A stretch of 16,898 nucleotides of DNA from Funneliformis mosseae (taxonomy: Eukaryota; Glomeromycota; Glomeromycetes; Glomerales; Glomeraceae): positions 1 to 16,898 of the forward strand of contig CAJVPP010001982.1 in the NCBI GenBank assembly GCA_910592005.1, in the 5' to 3' direction. The notes under the pieces are model-generated. The model was not told the origin of the DNA, searched no databases, and worked only from the letters and a program-made list of their open reading frames with translations. This document shows positions 1 through 9,123 of the stretch, one piece after another (positions within the stretch are counted from its first letter, which is position 1; each line of letters begins with the position of its first letter). The position numbers and the translations under genes were made by a program.

Positions 1-747
1 TCAGAGAAAAGAAGAAAGAGTTTGTTTGTTTTTATTTTGAGGTAAGTCAAAATAACGCACTTTTTATTATAAATTAATATAAATAAATATCGTAACTTCT
101 TATGACTGCAGTATCATTTGGTCATGTGACATAATGATGTATTTATTTGCATTTAAACTTGGTATTCAGAAACTTTTAGCGGGGATCTGTATATTCACAA
201 GGAAAAATAGAAGAAGCCTTTTAATATAATAAAAACATTTTATAGTTATAAATGATCTTTACATATATATTATTAGTTATCTAAACTAATAAAAATATGT
301 AAAGACTATACAATCTAGAAGAAGACTTTAGTAAAGTGACAGTTTGACATAATCATTAGATTTTAAAATGAGAAAATACTTACTTTATGATATATAAAAG
401 AAAAAACTAATAAAAGAGGTAAGCAATAAAAACATTTTTTTATTTTTATTATTTTATGTGAGAGACTGATATCAGAATTTCTTTTTAAAATATTTTTTTT
501 TTAAACTTGAAAGAGTATGAGAAAAAAGAAAAAATATAAAGCTGCTTATTAAATATTTTTATATTTTTTGATTATATTAAATTTCTAAATCAGGAGTTAA
601 ATTTGATCATGACAAATTATGATAGATTCTGTGATAAATAATATATGATAAATAAGAATCACTATCCTAAAATAGAAAAAAAAAATGTGATATAGCATGA
701 CAAATATATTGAAAACTCACATAATAGAACCATCTCATTATTTAATA
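1..747. other. AT-rich spacer, no gene seen
   Basis: I find no convincing coding stretch, RNA gene or repeat here on either strand. The sequence is AT-rich with many short poly-A and poly-T runs. A donor-like GTAAGT follows GAG at about 41-47, so the extreme left edge could be the end of an exon of a gene lying outside the window, but nothing else supports that. The spacer stops at the TA dinucleotide (748-749) that flanks the first Tc1-type element. Confidence 0.6.
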
Positions 748-880
748 TACAGAAGGTTATTAAAAGTTTCTGAATGAATTTTTATGCAATATAAAATGTT
801 TAATTTTTAAAACTCAACCAAAAAAACTTTATTAAAACTTTATTTTAAGCTTATCAAAACCTACATTTTGTATTATTAAA

Positions 881-1918
881 CTAGTATTTAATTGGGCAAC
901 CTTCCGTCGCAATTACCGCTTGAATTTGTGCTGGCATACTATCGACTAAATTTTTGATCAGACATTTCAGAATTGCTTTCCATGCATTTTTAACATCCCT
1001 TTCAAGTTCAGCAAGGTTGGTTGGCTTTTTCTTTTTATTTCTAATTTTCTTTTTTACTTCAACCTATAAATTTTCAATTGGGTTAAGGTCTGGGCTTTGA
1101 GCGGGCCAAGAAAGAATATGCAGATTTTTTTCTGCACAAAATGATGATGCAACCTTTATTTTGTGAGGTCTAGCATTATCTTCTTGAAACGAACCATTGT
1201 TTCTTGAAAACATGCATTTCATTGTAGGTAAAGCATATTTTCACATTATTTTAACGTGAATAGTTCCAGTTGCTTATCCATGAAGTGGTACAATCAGTTC
1301 CATCCCTTTTCGTAAAAAATAACCCCAAGACATGTGGCTTGGGCTGTGTTTAATTGTGGCTGAAACACAAGAGAGTGACCATTCATCTTTTGGTTCTCTC
1401 CATACTCTGCTAGTACGACTTTTCTAAAATTGAGTAAAGGTTGATTCATCACTTCATAATACTTTACCCAATCATTTTTGTCTAACTTTCATGTTCTAAA
1501 CATCATGCAAGTCATGCCTCTTTATTTGCTGATAAAATGAAAGGTTTTTGTCATGTAATACAACTTCTTAGTCCTAGTGAATAAAGGGTGCAACAAATGG
1601 TAATTTCTGAAACATTCTGGCTTGTTTTTTTTTCTATAGTTCTTTTATTCTAGTAGCATATAATTGTCGATTTTATGCTTTTTTGTTTGTTATCAAACAT
1701 TTAAACTGATTGCAATTCATGATATCGATCAGGTGCAGTTGTCTGAAACGAGACTTAGAATCAATAGATCCAGTTTTGGCATGTCTTTTTAATGTATCAT
1801 AAACTGTTATTTTGTCACATTTAACAGTTTTTGCAATCTGATTATACAAATTGCTATTTTTACGAAGATAAAATATAGCATCTCGTTGTTCTGCAATCAA
1901 TTTGTTATTTTTCTCCAT
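881..1918 (-). pseudogene. Tc1/mariner DD34E transposase pseudogene
   Basis: Read on the minus strand from the ATG at 1918-1916 to the TAG at 883-881, this is about 345 codons long, full length for a Tc1-type transposase. The N-terminus is an intact DNA-binding region, including NQIAKTVKCDKITVYDTLKR, a helix-turn-helix. It is followed by a region with several stops and at least one frame change. The catalytic residues are all recognisable: Asp in SDES, Asp in EDNARPH and Glu in PDLNPIEN. Exactly 34 residues separate the last two, the DD34E signature. The C-terminus ends ATEGCPIKY. Several stops sit where related proteins have Trp (TAG after PIENL) or Arg (TGA), suggesting decay by C-to-T/G-to-A change. 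It is not functional as it stands. Confidence 0.88.
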
Positions 1919-1985
1919 TATTGCAGTTGTAACCACAATTTGTAAAAAAAAATAAAGTGAGAAAGAAAAAATAAAGTTAGAAATG

Positions 1986-2004
1986 TTTTTTAAGACAAAT
2001 AAAC
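1986..2004. repeat. Target-site duplication, left copy
   Basis: TTTTTTAAGACAAATAAAC, identical to 2891-2909. It directly abuts the poly-T run (minus-strand poly-A tail) of the inserted retroposon. A 19-bp perfect duplication with a tail on one side is the hallmark of LINE-driven insertion. Confidence 0.85.
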
Positions 2005-2890
2005 TTTTTTTTTTTCAAGTTTCAGTATCCAGTACAAGGAATTGTTAAACAGATGGTACTACTGAGATGTGACCCTCAACTCATCCTAAGTTTTTCTCAA
2101 AGTCATAATTAGACACATTAGTTCTAACCAGAACCCGCCCTGTAATACTGGTCTGAAGATTTCCACCTAGGTCGACTCTCTAAGAGCTAGCCCTTAGTGT
2201 CCCTAGACCTCAGAACCACTGTCAAATTTGGATAAAAGGATCACTTTCAACTACAGGTACTTTTGTCAGATTTTCCCTGTACTTACTAACACCATATTTG
2301 GATTACTATTATCTCTGCCTAGTATCAGGGTATTTTTACACATGATCGGAAAGGCTTAAACATTGTTTATCTTATAGAATCTCAGAAAGGTAGGTGATTA
2401 TTGTACCCATATCATCAAATTTACACAGGAATTGAACCTGACTTCTACTCCTAGTGACAGCTCAATTGGATAGTGCTGCAGCAGTACATTGCAGTCTATT
2501 ATTACCATAGCTATCTGTAGGTAATATCCAATCTACTAATTACTGGTTAACCACTTCTTTACTTGTATAAGAGCTTCTGAATTTGAAGACGTGAGACAGT
2601 ACCCATTACAGGTCTATCAGCAAAGGCCAAGTTTCTGTCGATTCCTAGCTTCATATACATCCACTTGTTTTTTAAAATCTAGTATTTAGGTATGATCAAT
2701 ACTAATCGATAGATTGATCAATCAGTTTCTAACACATATTAGTATATACGCTCACATATTCAGTTACATATGAAATTCTTAAGAAAATCATTTAGTTTTA
2801 TGCTTTAGCTGAGACTTGAACCTGTGGCTATTGCAATGTAACCCACAATAGGAGCTCAGTTGTTACCAACTGAACTAGGATTGCCAATCC
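2005..2890 (-). mobile_element. tRNA-derived SINE-like retroposon, possibly multimeric
   Basis: The insert lies inside the Tc1 element and is bounded by a perfect 19-bp duplication. An 11-T run at 2005-2015 is the poly(A) tail of a minus-strand element whose 5' end is near 2890. At that 5' end the minus strand carries a tRNA-like head: A-box TAGTTCAGTTGG (2877-2866) and B-box GGTTCAAGTCT (2822-2812). A second B-box, GGTTCAATTCC, at 2438-2428 matches the consensus fully, with a weaker A-box-like TAGCTATGGTAATA at 2513-2500. A third pair may be TAGCTCTTAGAGAG (2189-2176) with GGGTTCTGGTTAG (2136-2124), at tRNA-like spacing. At 886 bp it is long for a SINE, so it may be a tandem or composite element. 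I see no reverse-transcriptase coding sequence, so mobilisation would depend on a LINE elsewhere. Confidence 0.68.
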
Positions 2891-2909
2891 TTTTTTAAGA
2901 CAAATAAAC
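2891..2909. repeat. Target-site duplication, right copy
   Basis: Second perfect copy of TTTTTTAAGACAAATAAAC, adjacent to the tRNA-like 5' head of the inserted retroposon. After it the Tc1 element sequence resumes and runs to its right terminal repeat at about 3002. Confidence 0.85.
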
Positions 2910-3004
2910 AAAAATAACCCATATTTATATAATAAACATTACCTTTTTTGTATAGCAATCGTGTTCCAAAAGTTGCGTTTGAAAACTTATGATAATCCTC
3001 TATA

Positions 3005-3600
3005 ATTAAACAATAGTGAGTAACAGAAACAAAAATAATCATGTGCAACTTCAACTATGAACGCCAAGACGTCAATACACACTCAGTAGTAGAGATAGAG
3101 CATTAACGTCCTTCCTATTAGAGAACACATTTTTCTCTAACGTATTGACTATTCAGCCTTTCCTATTACCAACTTTTAGTCTGCGACAAATATAGATATT
3201 CTTCTACTATCAAGCACATAAAATGATAAGCATAAAACTAATTTTTACTTTGACTGCAAGCAAGAACATAACTGATCCCCATACAGAAACAGTAGACTCA
3301 GCAGTCACAATCTACTCAGTCTTACCTGGTATTAGATAGAGTAAGTCATCGAAATATAAAATAAATAAAAAAGTAAAGTTCAATTTTTAGAGTAAAAGGC
3401 TTGACTTGAAAAATAGTAGAATTTAAAAACGGCTCTCAGAACCTTTCACTTTGTATTTTTAAAGTATTTTGCATCATGAAGTGTAGTGGAAACTGGGGAG
3501 TTTATATAATCACATAAACGATCTACGAATTACGTCATTGTAAGGATAATTTTACACGTGGTACTACCTTTTCGTAAGCTCCTACAAAGTTGAAACGATG
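3005..3600. other. Intergenic sequence, nothing recognised
   Basis: Somewhat less AT-rich than the rest of the spacers, but no reading frame, tRNA-like box or repeat could be supported on either strand. It lies between the right end of the Tc1 element and a short unrecognised coding-like stretch. Confidence 0.5.
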
Positions 3601-3955
3601 TCAGTTATTGATGTGCATGTGGCAAAATGACAAACTATGGTGGATATTTTCAATGAACAACTCCTCGATTATGTTGTCATTAGAAACGCACCAACTTTAC
3701 TTGGCAATTTATTATTTTTGATGGTGATGCCAGTGGGTTCAAGTTGATTAAATATGGGAAAAAATTAATTAGCCAATTTGAAAAATTAGTTATAAAAAAT
3801 AGTTGGATGCCTAGATCGATACTTCTATCCCAAATATTTTGTACCCACAAGTTTTATGACGAAAAATTTATTCGTAAATTGCTTCGCAGTACGAACCTAC
3901 TTTATATTTATAATAATCCACCCGACCCTTTTTTCGGCGCACTAACTTTCGAATA
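3598..3955 (+). pseudogene. Unrecognised ORF remnant
   Basis: Two adjacent frames look faintly coding. From the ATG at 3598 a frame reads through one TGA (3628) to about 3745 and includes MVDIFNEQLLDYVVIRN. A second frame, open from 3684 to the TAA at 3953-3955, includes the words IIFDGDASGFKLIKYGKKL and WMPRSILLSQIFCTHKFYDE. Together they could be one gene broken by a stop and a frameshift near 3690-3745. I do not recognise the family, there is no upstream exon I can place, and chance open frames of this size are possible. The composition (W, P, C, H, D present) is less biased than other chance ORFs in the window, which is the only argument for a real remnant. Confidence 0.25.
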
Positions 3956-4149
3956 AAATTCTGTTACTCAAATTTTTTATGGTTTGTTGAACAAACAAAA
4001 TGTTATATCGAATCTAGATTTCAATTCTATATTATCTACATATTTATTTTTCTGTTTTTGGTCTCGCGGTTAAAATCAAATTTGAGAAAATAAATTATTA
4101 ATCCATTATTAATACGTTATTTATCATGTTCACGTTCAATTTATTAGCT

Positions 4150-4698
4150 CCAGTCTTGTCCTTTTCCTTTAAACGAGTTTAATAACTCTTGACTTGACCT
4201 TCTCCTTTCTCTTTGACCACTTTTCATGGTTTCTTAACTTTTTTCTTTTATATCCTGTCCTTACACTTGAAAACTTTTTCATTTTTTTTCTTGAGCGGCT
4301 GCACTTCCACTCTATCAAGTCTCTCATTCTTTTTCTTGATGATTATTATTCGTATTTTATACATATCATTATTAGATTGTATAGTATAACCTTTAACAGA
4401 ATAAAAAGTTTTCTTCACAGTTTCCTTGGCAGTTTCATAACTTTCTTTACTTTTTACAAGTTATCAACAGTTTCTTTTAAACTACCGACCGTTTCTTTTA
4501 TTTCACCGCTCAATTGTTTATGCCCTCATAATCCTTTAGCGGTATTATCAGATTGTAAAGTACTAATTGGTTAAAATTATCCCACTACAAATTATCACTC
4601 AAGGGTACTTCCATTGCTTTGTTAACCGTATGACTTTTCTTGTGAGGTTTCTTTCTTGTTAGGCCCGTTGTGAATGAATTTTTATCTTTCAAACCCAT
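4150..4698 (-). pseudogene. Relic of a Lys/Glu-rich protein gene (LEA/CsbD-like?)
   Basis: On the minus strand an ATG at 4698-4696 opens a 37-codon basic frame (MGLKDKNSFTTGLTRKKPHK at its start) ending at TAG 4587-4585. Further down, 4512-4458 reads SGEIKETVGSLKETVDNL before a stop, and after a frame change SYETAKETVKK follows. Near 4300-4150, shifting frames give SGSAAAQEKK, SGQRERRRSSQ and SFKGKGQDWS. The repeated xETVxxLKETV pattern resembles hydrophilic stress proteins of the LEA or CsbD type, but this is resemblance by eye only. Several stops and frame changes interrupt it, and no set of introns that I could place repairs them all. The plus strand of the same stretch has an open Phe-rich frame (4194-4574), as expected opposite a Lys/Glu-rich coding strand. 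Confidence 0.33.
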
Positions 4699-4918
4699 TT
4701 GGTGGATTTGACCTCAGAAAGGAGTGAATTCACATAAAGATAAAGTCTTCTAAATGATAATGGATTTATTTATTAACATGCACATCTTTTCCTTCATCCC
4801 TTTCTACTTTTATAAATACCCTCTTTTGGTTAGCGTAATTATTACCGTAATTAATTTTTCCGTTTTCTTTTTGGACATTTTAGCGATATTTCAAAAAAAT
4901 AAACCATTATTTTAAAAT

Positions 4919-5005
4919 AAGGTTGCCGGGTAAAACCCGAAATCGAAACCCGAAAGGTTTCGACTTTTGCCAAAATGGGGTTAGTGTTTTCCCCGCAAAA
5001 CCTTA
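4919..5005. repeat. Compact foldback (hairpin-rich) element
   Basis: An island richer in G+C within AT-rich DNA that is almost entirely self-complementary. Stem CGGGT/ACCCG at 4927-4931 and 4935-4939 has an AAA loop. Stem CGAAACC/GGTTTCG at 4944-4950 and 4956-4962 has a CGAAA loop. TTTTGC/GCAAAA plus GGGG/CCCC pair across 4964-5000. The outer ends AAGGTT (4919-4924) and AACCTT (4999-5004) are inverted and lie within TAAGGTT/AACCTTA. This could be a very short MITE or a solo foldback; no coding capacity. Confidence 0.5.
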
Positions 5006-5777
5006 AACTTTTAAAAAAGCAAAAAAAAAATATTTAGAAAAATCAATTAAATATTTTAACGATAGGTAACATCAAAACTAATTAGAAAAAAATATCGATT
5101 TATTAAAGTATTGATTAAATTAACATAATATTATAAAGTAAATTAAGATAATGTATGAATAAGAAAGCAATTATAAATACCAAGTTCTCTAATAAAGCTT
5201 TTTAAAAAAAAAAGTCTTTTCCTTAACAGTAAGAATGAGACAAACAATTTTATATAAAATATTTGCCTCCTTCAACCTCTCTTTTTCTTTCTAAATCTTT
5301 AATTCTTTAAACCTCTTCAAGCTCTTCAACTCTTCTGCTTTTTTAATAATTTCGACCAATATTAAATTAGCTGGCACATGACTTGGAAGTAATTAAATCT
5401 CTCTATATGCACCTTTAAATGCACATACTATATTTTTTTCTCTAATGCGCAATCATATTCAGCCAAGCATATAGAGATCATATCAAAAAATTTTTTTAAA
5501 TGCACATCGTTTCAAATCAAGACTGTATTACAAAAGATTTGTCCCCAAATTTATATGCTAAATCTTAATTTTTCAAAAGGTTTATGATTAATATTATAAA
5601 ATATTACTGATAATTTTATGGATTAGAAATGATTATTTATTCTAATAACTCGAATTTATTCTATAAATATTTTTTAATCTTCACATAAATTCATTATTAT
5701 AACATATACTTGTATATGTAATAAATAAATAAAATAAATAGATAATTTTTCAATCCAAATACAAATATAAATATTCA
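5006..5777. other. AT-rich spacer and 3' flank of the carboxypeptidase gene
   Basis: No gene could be built here. The stretch 5266-5386 is pyrimidine-rich on the plus strand. On the minus strand it reads as short charged frames (for example KKAEELKSLKRFKEL and RIKDLERKREVEGG), which could be a broken coiled-coil coding relic. It has a stop in each frame and no recognisable homology. The left part is A/T runs only. The 3' untranslated region of the minus-strand carboxypeptidase must lie at the right end of this spacer, but I see no canonical AATAAA on that strand close to the stop codon. Confidence 0.45.
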
Positions 5778-8700
5778 TTAATTTATCTGTTCTTCTTCAT
5801 CTTTATATTTTTTCTTATTATCATCCGACTTTTGATTATCTTCGGTACCGCTATCTCCATCACCATCTGAATCAATAAATTGTTCCCTATTAAGTATTTA
5901 AAAGATATTAGATCTTTTCAAAATGAAACAATAGTCAAAGTATTTCAAAAGTACTTACTCTTCGGTATCTACTTTCGTATGCTGGAATTTTTTCATAATT
6001 TTTCCTCGAAATATGAATATAGCCAATCCAATTACACCAAAAATAACGATTATAAGTGTTGTAGTACCACTAACCAAAAAAAATTAATATAAAGCGAATT
6101 AATAGATTAGTTAATCATTAAAAAACCACAAATTAAAAGGTAGCATTTACTTACGCATCATAATAACGATTCCAAATTTCTTGCTCGTTTACAGAATCTG
6201 AATCGTTTTGTTTATCGTTATTTAGTTCCTATACATTAAAACAATTTTTTTTTTTTTTTGTATTTAAATAATGCTTCATTCTTAAAATATTTGGGAAAAA
6301 AAAAAAATGTCGATTGAATAAGCTTACTTCCGACTCGATCCTTGATGAAAAATTTTCTATATGATGATCCAATCCCATAAATCTATACATCATATCCATA
6401 GTTACAAGAGGAACATCATATGGTACCATATGACTTGCGTTATATACTTTAACATATGTAAGATTTCTCTCTGTGACAATATTCCCTGCAAGAGTATCAT
6501 TAACATACCAAAGTAATTTTGTATTATTCTACAACAAAAAATAATTATTAAATAATTTTAAATTATGAAGACAAATTATTGATTTGAAATTACCTGAAAA
6601 CCTTTGTAACCATTCCATTCTAAGTTACTTATCATGGCTTCAGTTCCCATATAATTACAAATTATATCTTGGTCTCCACTATTTTTAAAGAATTATAAAA
6701 TAAAAATAAATAATTTATATAATTTGAACTTTAACAAGAGAAATATACAGACCTGTATATTAATACATTGATTTGTTTTAAAATTTCGGGAAATAACTAT
6801 CAATTAATAGATGAATTAATAACTCATAATGTAATTTTAAAATAACTTTTATAATAAATGTACATACTGTTATAGAAGGTGGGCTTTTATCACCATCGAA
6901 TCCCATGTTAACTGAACTGCTACATTCTATCCAATAACCTTGTCTCTTAGTTGCGTGAAGAGATTTAACAACGTCAGGCCTCTAATACGCATAAAATTAA
7001 TATATATATATTTTTAGGAGAATAATAAGTTATTGAAATCATAAATAATAGAGAAAATAATTACACGCAAATATTTATAGACAGTAGCTAGTTCGTATGG
7101 CCACTTAAGCCCACAAGAAGGATAAGAATCAGAATGATCTCGGATATCGTATTGATTTATACACGTCTGACCTGTTTTAACACTATATATAATATTTTGG
7201 ATGATTTTTTAATTAAATTAAATTTTACATAATTTTTTTTCAAAAAAAAAAAGAAAAAGAAAAAAGGATACCGTTTCCGTGAGTTCTGCAAAATTATGTT
7301 AAGAATTTGCTCACATTCTTCGACCTTGATTTTAGATGATCTCTTTAAAATATCGTTACATACTTTTAATTGTGACTCCGCAAGAACCTAAAGAAAGGAG
7401 AAAAGTAAATTTAAAGCATTTCCAATAACTAAAAAAAAGAGTGTCATACCTTATAATTTCCGTTTAAAAGATTATTAGCCATTGAATAATTATAATATGA
7501 ACTATACTGATTATAAAATATAATTTATGGTTAAAATTTATTAAAAACTTTTTATGATAATAAACCATTCTAATTTTTTATACGTACTTGTGTATTAGGA
7601 TCAATCCATCCATTTCCGATCGCTATTCCTCGTAAATTATACTAAAGACGGTAATATATAAATATATATAGTTTATAGATATTTCTAAAATAAATAAATT
7701 AATTAAAAAGTTCGAATTACCTTTTGATAATCAGGTGTTTTCCTTTCATTATTACGTTTCAAAATTCCATTTGCTATGTATGGTATGAATGTCCCAGCAT
7801 AGCTCTCTCCGGACAAATACATCTAAATTTTAGATGATATTTAATAATTTGTGATTCGATATCCTATCATATTTAATCATTAAGCAATCTTACATCATCT
7901 TGAGAATATTCTGGAAAAATTTCAAAAAATTTATCAAGAAACGATAAGAATTGTTGCGTGACTTGAGTCATGTTCTTCGCATAAGCGTTTGGTTTTGAGA
8001 AACTAAATCCTGTTCCTACAGGCTGATCAACTTTTGAAATAATTTATTAAAAATGAGCTATACTATTTAAATACCAAAATAGAATCATTAATTTATACCT
8101 ACCATACAACACATTAGCAAACTCATTCCATCCTCCATATAAAGGTTTCAATGTTTGATCCTCATTAATCCTAAAAGGTCCAGTCTCAAGAAATACACCA
8201 TCCATACTAAATACAAAGAAATTCCGTTAAATTATATTAAATAAATTTGAGTAAACAAAAAAAGAAATTATTACCTTGAGCTAAATTTGCGAAAATACGT
8301 GAAAGAGTAAAATTAATTATTCATAAGAAGATAAAATGATAGTTCACATAACAAACATAAACTTCAACTTACCAACCAGGACCTATTCAGTGATTTTAAA
8401 GATTTAAATTTAATTACGATAAACTGTACATTCAACATTAAAGTTAAACCTTATAACATACCTCCATTGAGCCAAATAACCTATTTTCAAATCGTAATTT
8501 AGGTTAATAATTCTTTAAATACAAAAATAGTTAAATTAAATAACTAACTAATTTAGCTTTGTTAGCAATATGGCGATTATGCATTAGCCAAAAGAATATA
8601 TTAGAATCTGATAGTTCATCAATTGTTATGTGCCTAAAATTTAAAACATAATAGTCAGCAAATTGAAAAGGACTTTTTTTTTGTTAAGATAAATAAATAT

Positions 8701-8936
8701 GTATCATACCCAGCATGTGACTTCAAATTTACATGATCCGGAAGACCAGGTAGTGATCCCACATAATAATCTGCAGCTAACAGTGAAAATCGAGTAATGA
8801 ATTAAAAGTGCTTTTTTCAAAATTCAATATCAAAAAGATAGATATAATAAAAACCATTTGCTGCTTCAGAAACGTTGGAAAATGCAAAGGTGGCCAGCCC
8901 TATTGTAAGGGCCAGAGATTTAAGATTAAACTTCAT
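5778..8936 (-). CDS. KEX1: KEX1-type serine carboxypeptidase (peptidase S10), 20 exons, 562 aa
   Basis: Removes C-terminal Lys/Arg from peptides in the late secretory pathway (role known for the KEX1 family, inferred here). Exons (minus): 8936-8855, 8770-8710, 8633-8549, 8480-8462, 8382-8373, 8280-8275, 8206-8103, 8030-7894, 7822-7721, 7641-7588, 7506-7450, 7387-7272, 7182-7065, 6981-6868, 6796-6753, 6678-6594, 6528-6328, 6228-6155, 6069-5959, 5886-5778. Every join is GT-AG and keeps frame. Residues: signal peptide 1-26 (MKFNLKSLALTIGLATFAFS start); DYYVGSLPGLP 28-38; GGPGCSS 82-88; nucleophile GESYAG, Ser175; GDQDIICN, Asp374; ASHMV, His431; many N-glycosylation sequons; membrane helix about 491-510; basic stop-transfer, then an acidic/Lys-rich cytosolic tail to 562. 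The membrane anchor favours KEX1 over vacuolar carboxypeptidase Y. Exon 1 has a weak donor (GTTTTT), the least certain join. Confidence 0.93.
8275..8480 (-). other. Microexon cluster (19, 10 and 6 nt) encoding VIWLNGGPGCSS
   Basis: Exon 4 (8480-8462, 19 nt), exon 5 (8382-8373, GTCCTGGTTG) and exon 6 (8280-8275, CTCAAG) are consecutive microexons separated by introns of 79 and 92 nt. Donors are GTATGT, GTAAGT and GTAATA, and each acceptor is AG. Joined to exons 3 and 7 they give KLVIWLNGGPGCSSMDGVFL, the expected conserved S10 motif next to the oxyanion hole, with no residue missing or extra. That exact fit is strong evidence the tiny exons are real. Leaving out the 6-nt exon keeps frame (TG+T = Cys) but deletes Ser87-Ser88. 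Confidence 0.9.
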
Positions 8937-9123
8937 CCTTAGAAAGAGTGAATTATAATTACATCCGTCAAAAAGTTGGTTTACGATAATTCAAAAATGT
9001 AGGTTTTAAATTGTTTTCTATTTTTGAAAAACAAGCCTCAATTAGGTAAGTTGTATGCATGTGATCGATGGATAATTTTTACGAATTTAATTTTTTTTTT
9101 TTAATAAACTTTTTTTTTAAAAA
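8937..9123. promoter_or_regulatory. Divergent promoter region between KEX1-type and YBP/glomulin-type genes
   Basis: Only 187 bp separate the two divergent start codons, so both promoters and 5' leaders must fit or overlap here, or extend into the neighbouring gene. The right third holds T- and A-rich homopolymer tracts (9090-9123), common in nucleosome-depleted fungal promoters. I cannot pick out a specific TATA box or factor-binding site with confidence. Confidence 0.6.

Larger units (their letters stand above)
748..3004 (-). mobile_element. Tc1/mariner element (degenerate), split by a nested retroposon
   Basis: The element spans 750-3002 and is flanked by TA dinucleotides (748-749, 3003-3004), the usual Tc1/mariner target duplication. 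The left end reads CAGAAGGTTATTAAAAGTTT. The reverse complement of the right end reads TAGAGGATTATCATAAGTTT. These are imperfect but clearly related inverted repeats. Inside is a minus-strand transposase remnant (881-1918). Removing the nested insertion and one copy of its 19-bp target duplication leaves about 1.35 kb, the normal size of a Tc1 element. The ends have diverged and the transposase is broken, so the copy cannot move itself. The ends are assigned by eye; the transposase call is firm. Confidence 0.75.

Noticed and set aside
2812..2880. Functional tRNA gene
   Set aside because: A- and B-boxes are present, but the acceptor stem does not pair, the anticodon arm is irregular and the sequence continues into a retroposon with a poly(A) tail.
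4194..4574. 126-codon open frame on the plus strand, Phe/Leu/Ser-rich
   Set aside because: It mirrors the Lys/Glu-rich minus-strand relic (TTT/CTT opposite AAA/AAG) and has no recognisable domain; treated as a shadow.
5880..6092. 70-codon open frame, plus strand
   Set aside because: Antisense to the last exons and introns of the KEX1-type gene; no independent support.
6229..6429. Minus-strand open frame MVPYDVPLVTMDMMYRF...
   Set aside because: It is part of exon 17 of the KEX1-type gene read on into the following intron, not a separate gene.
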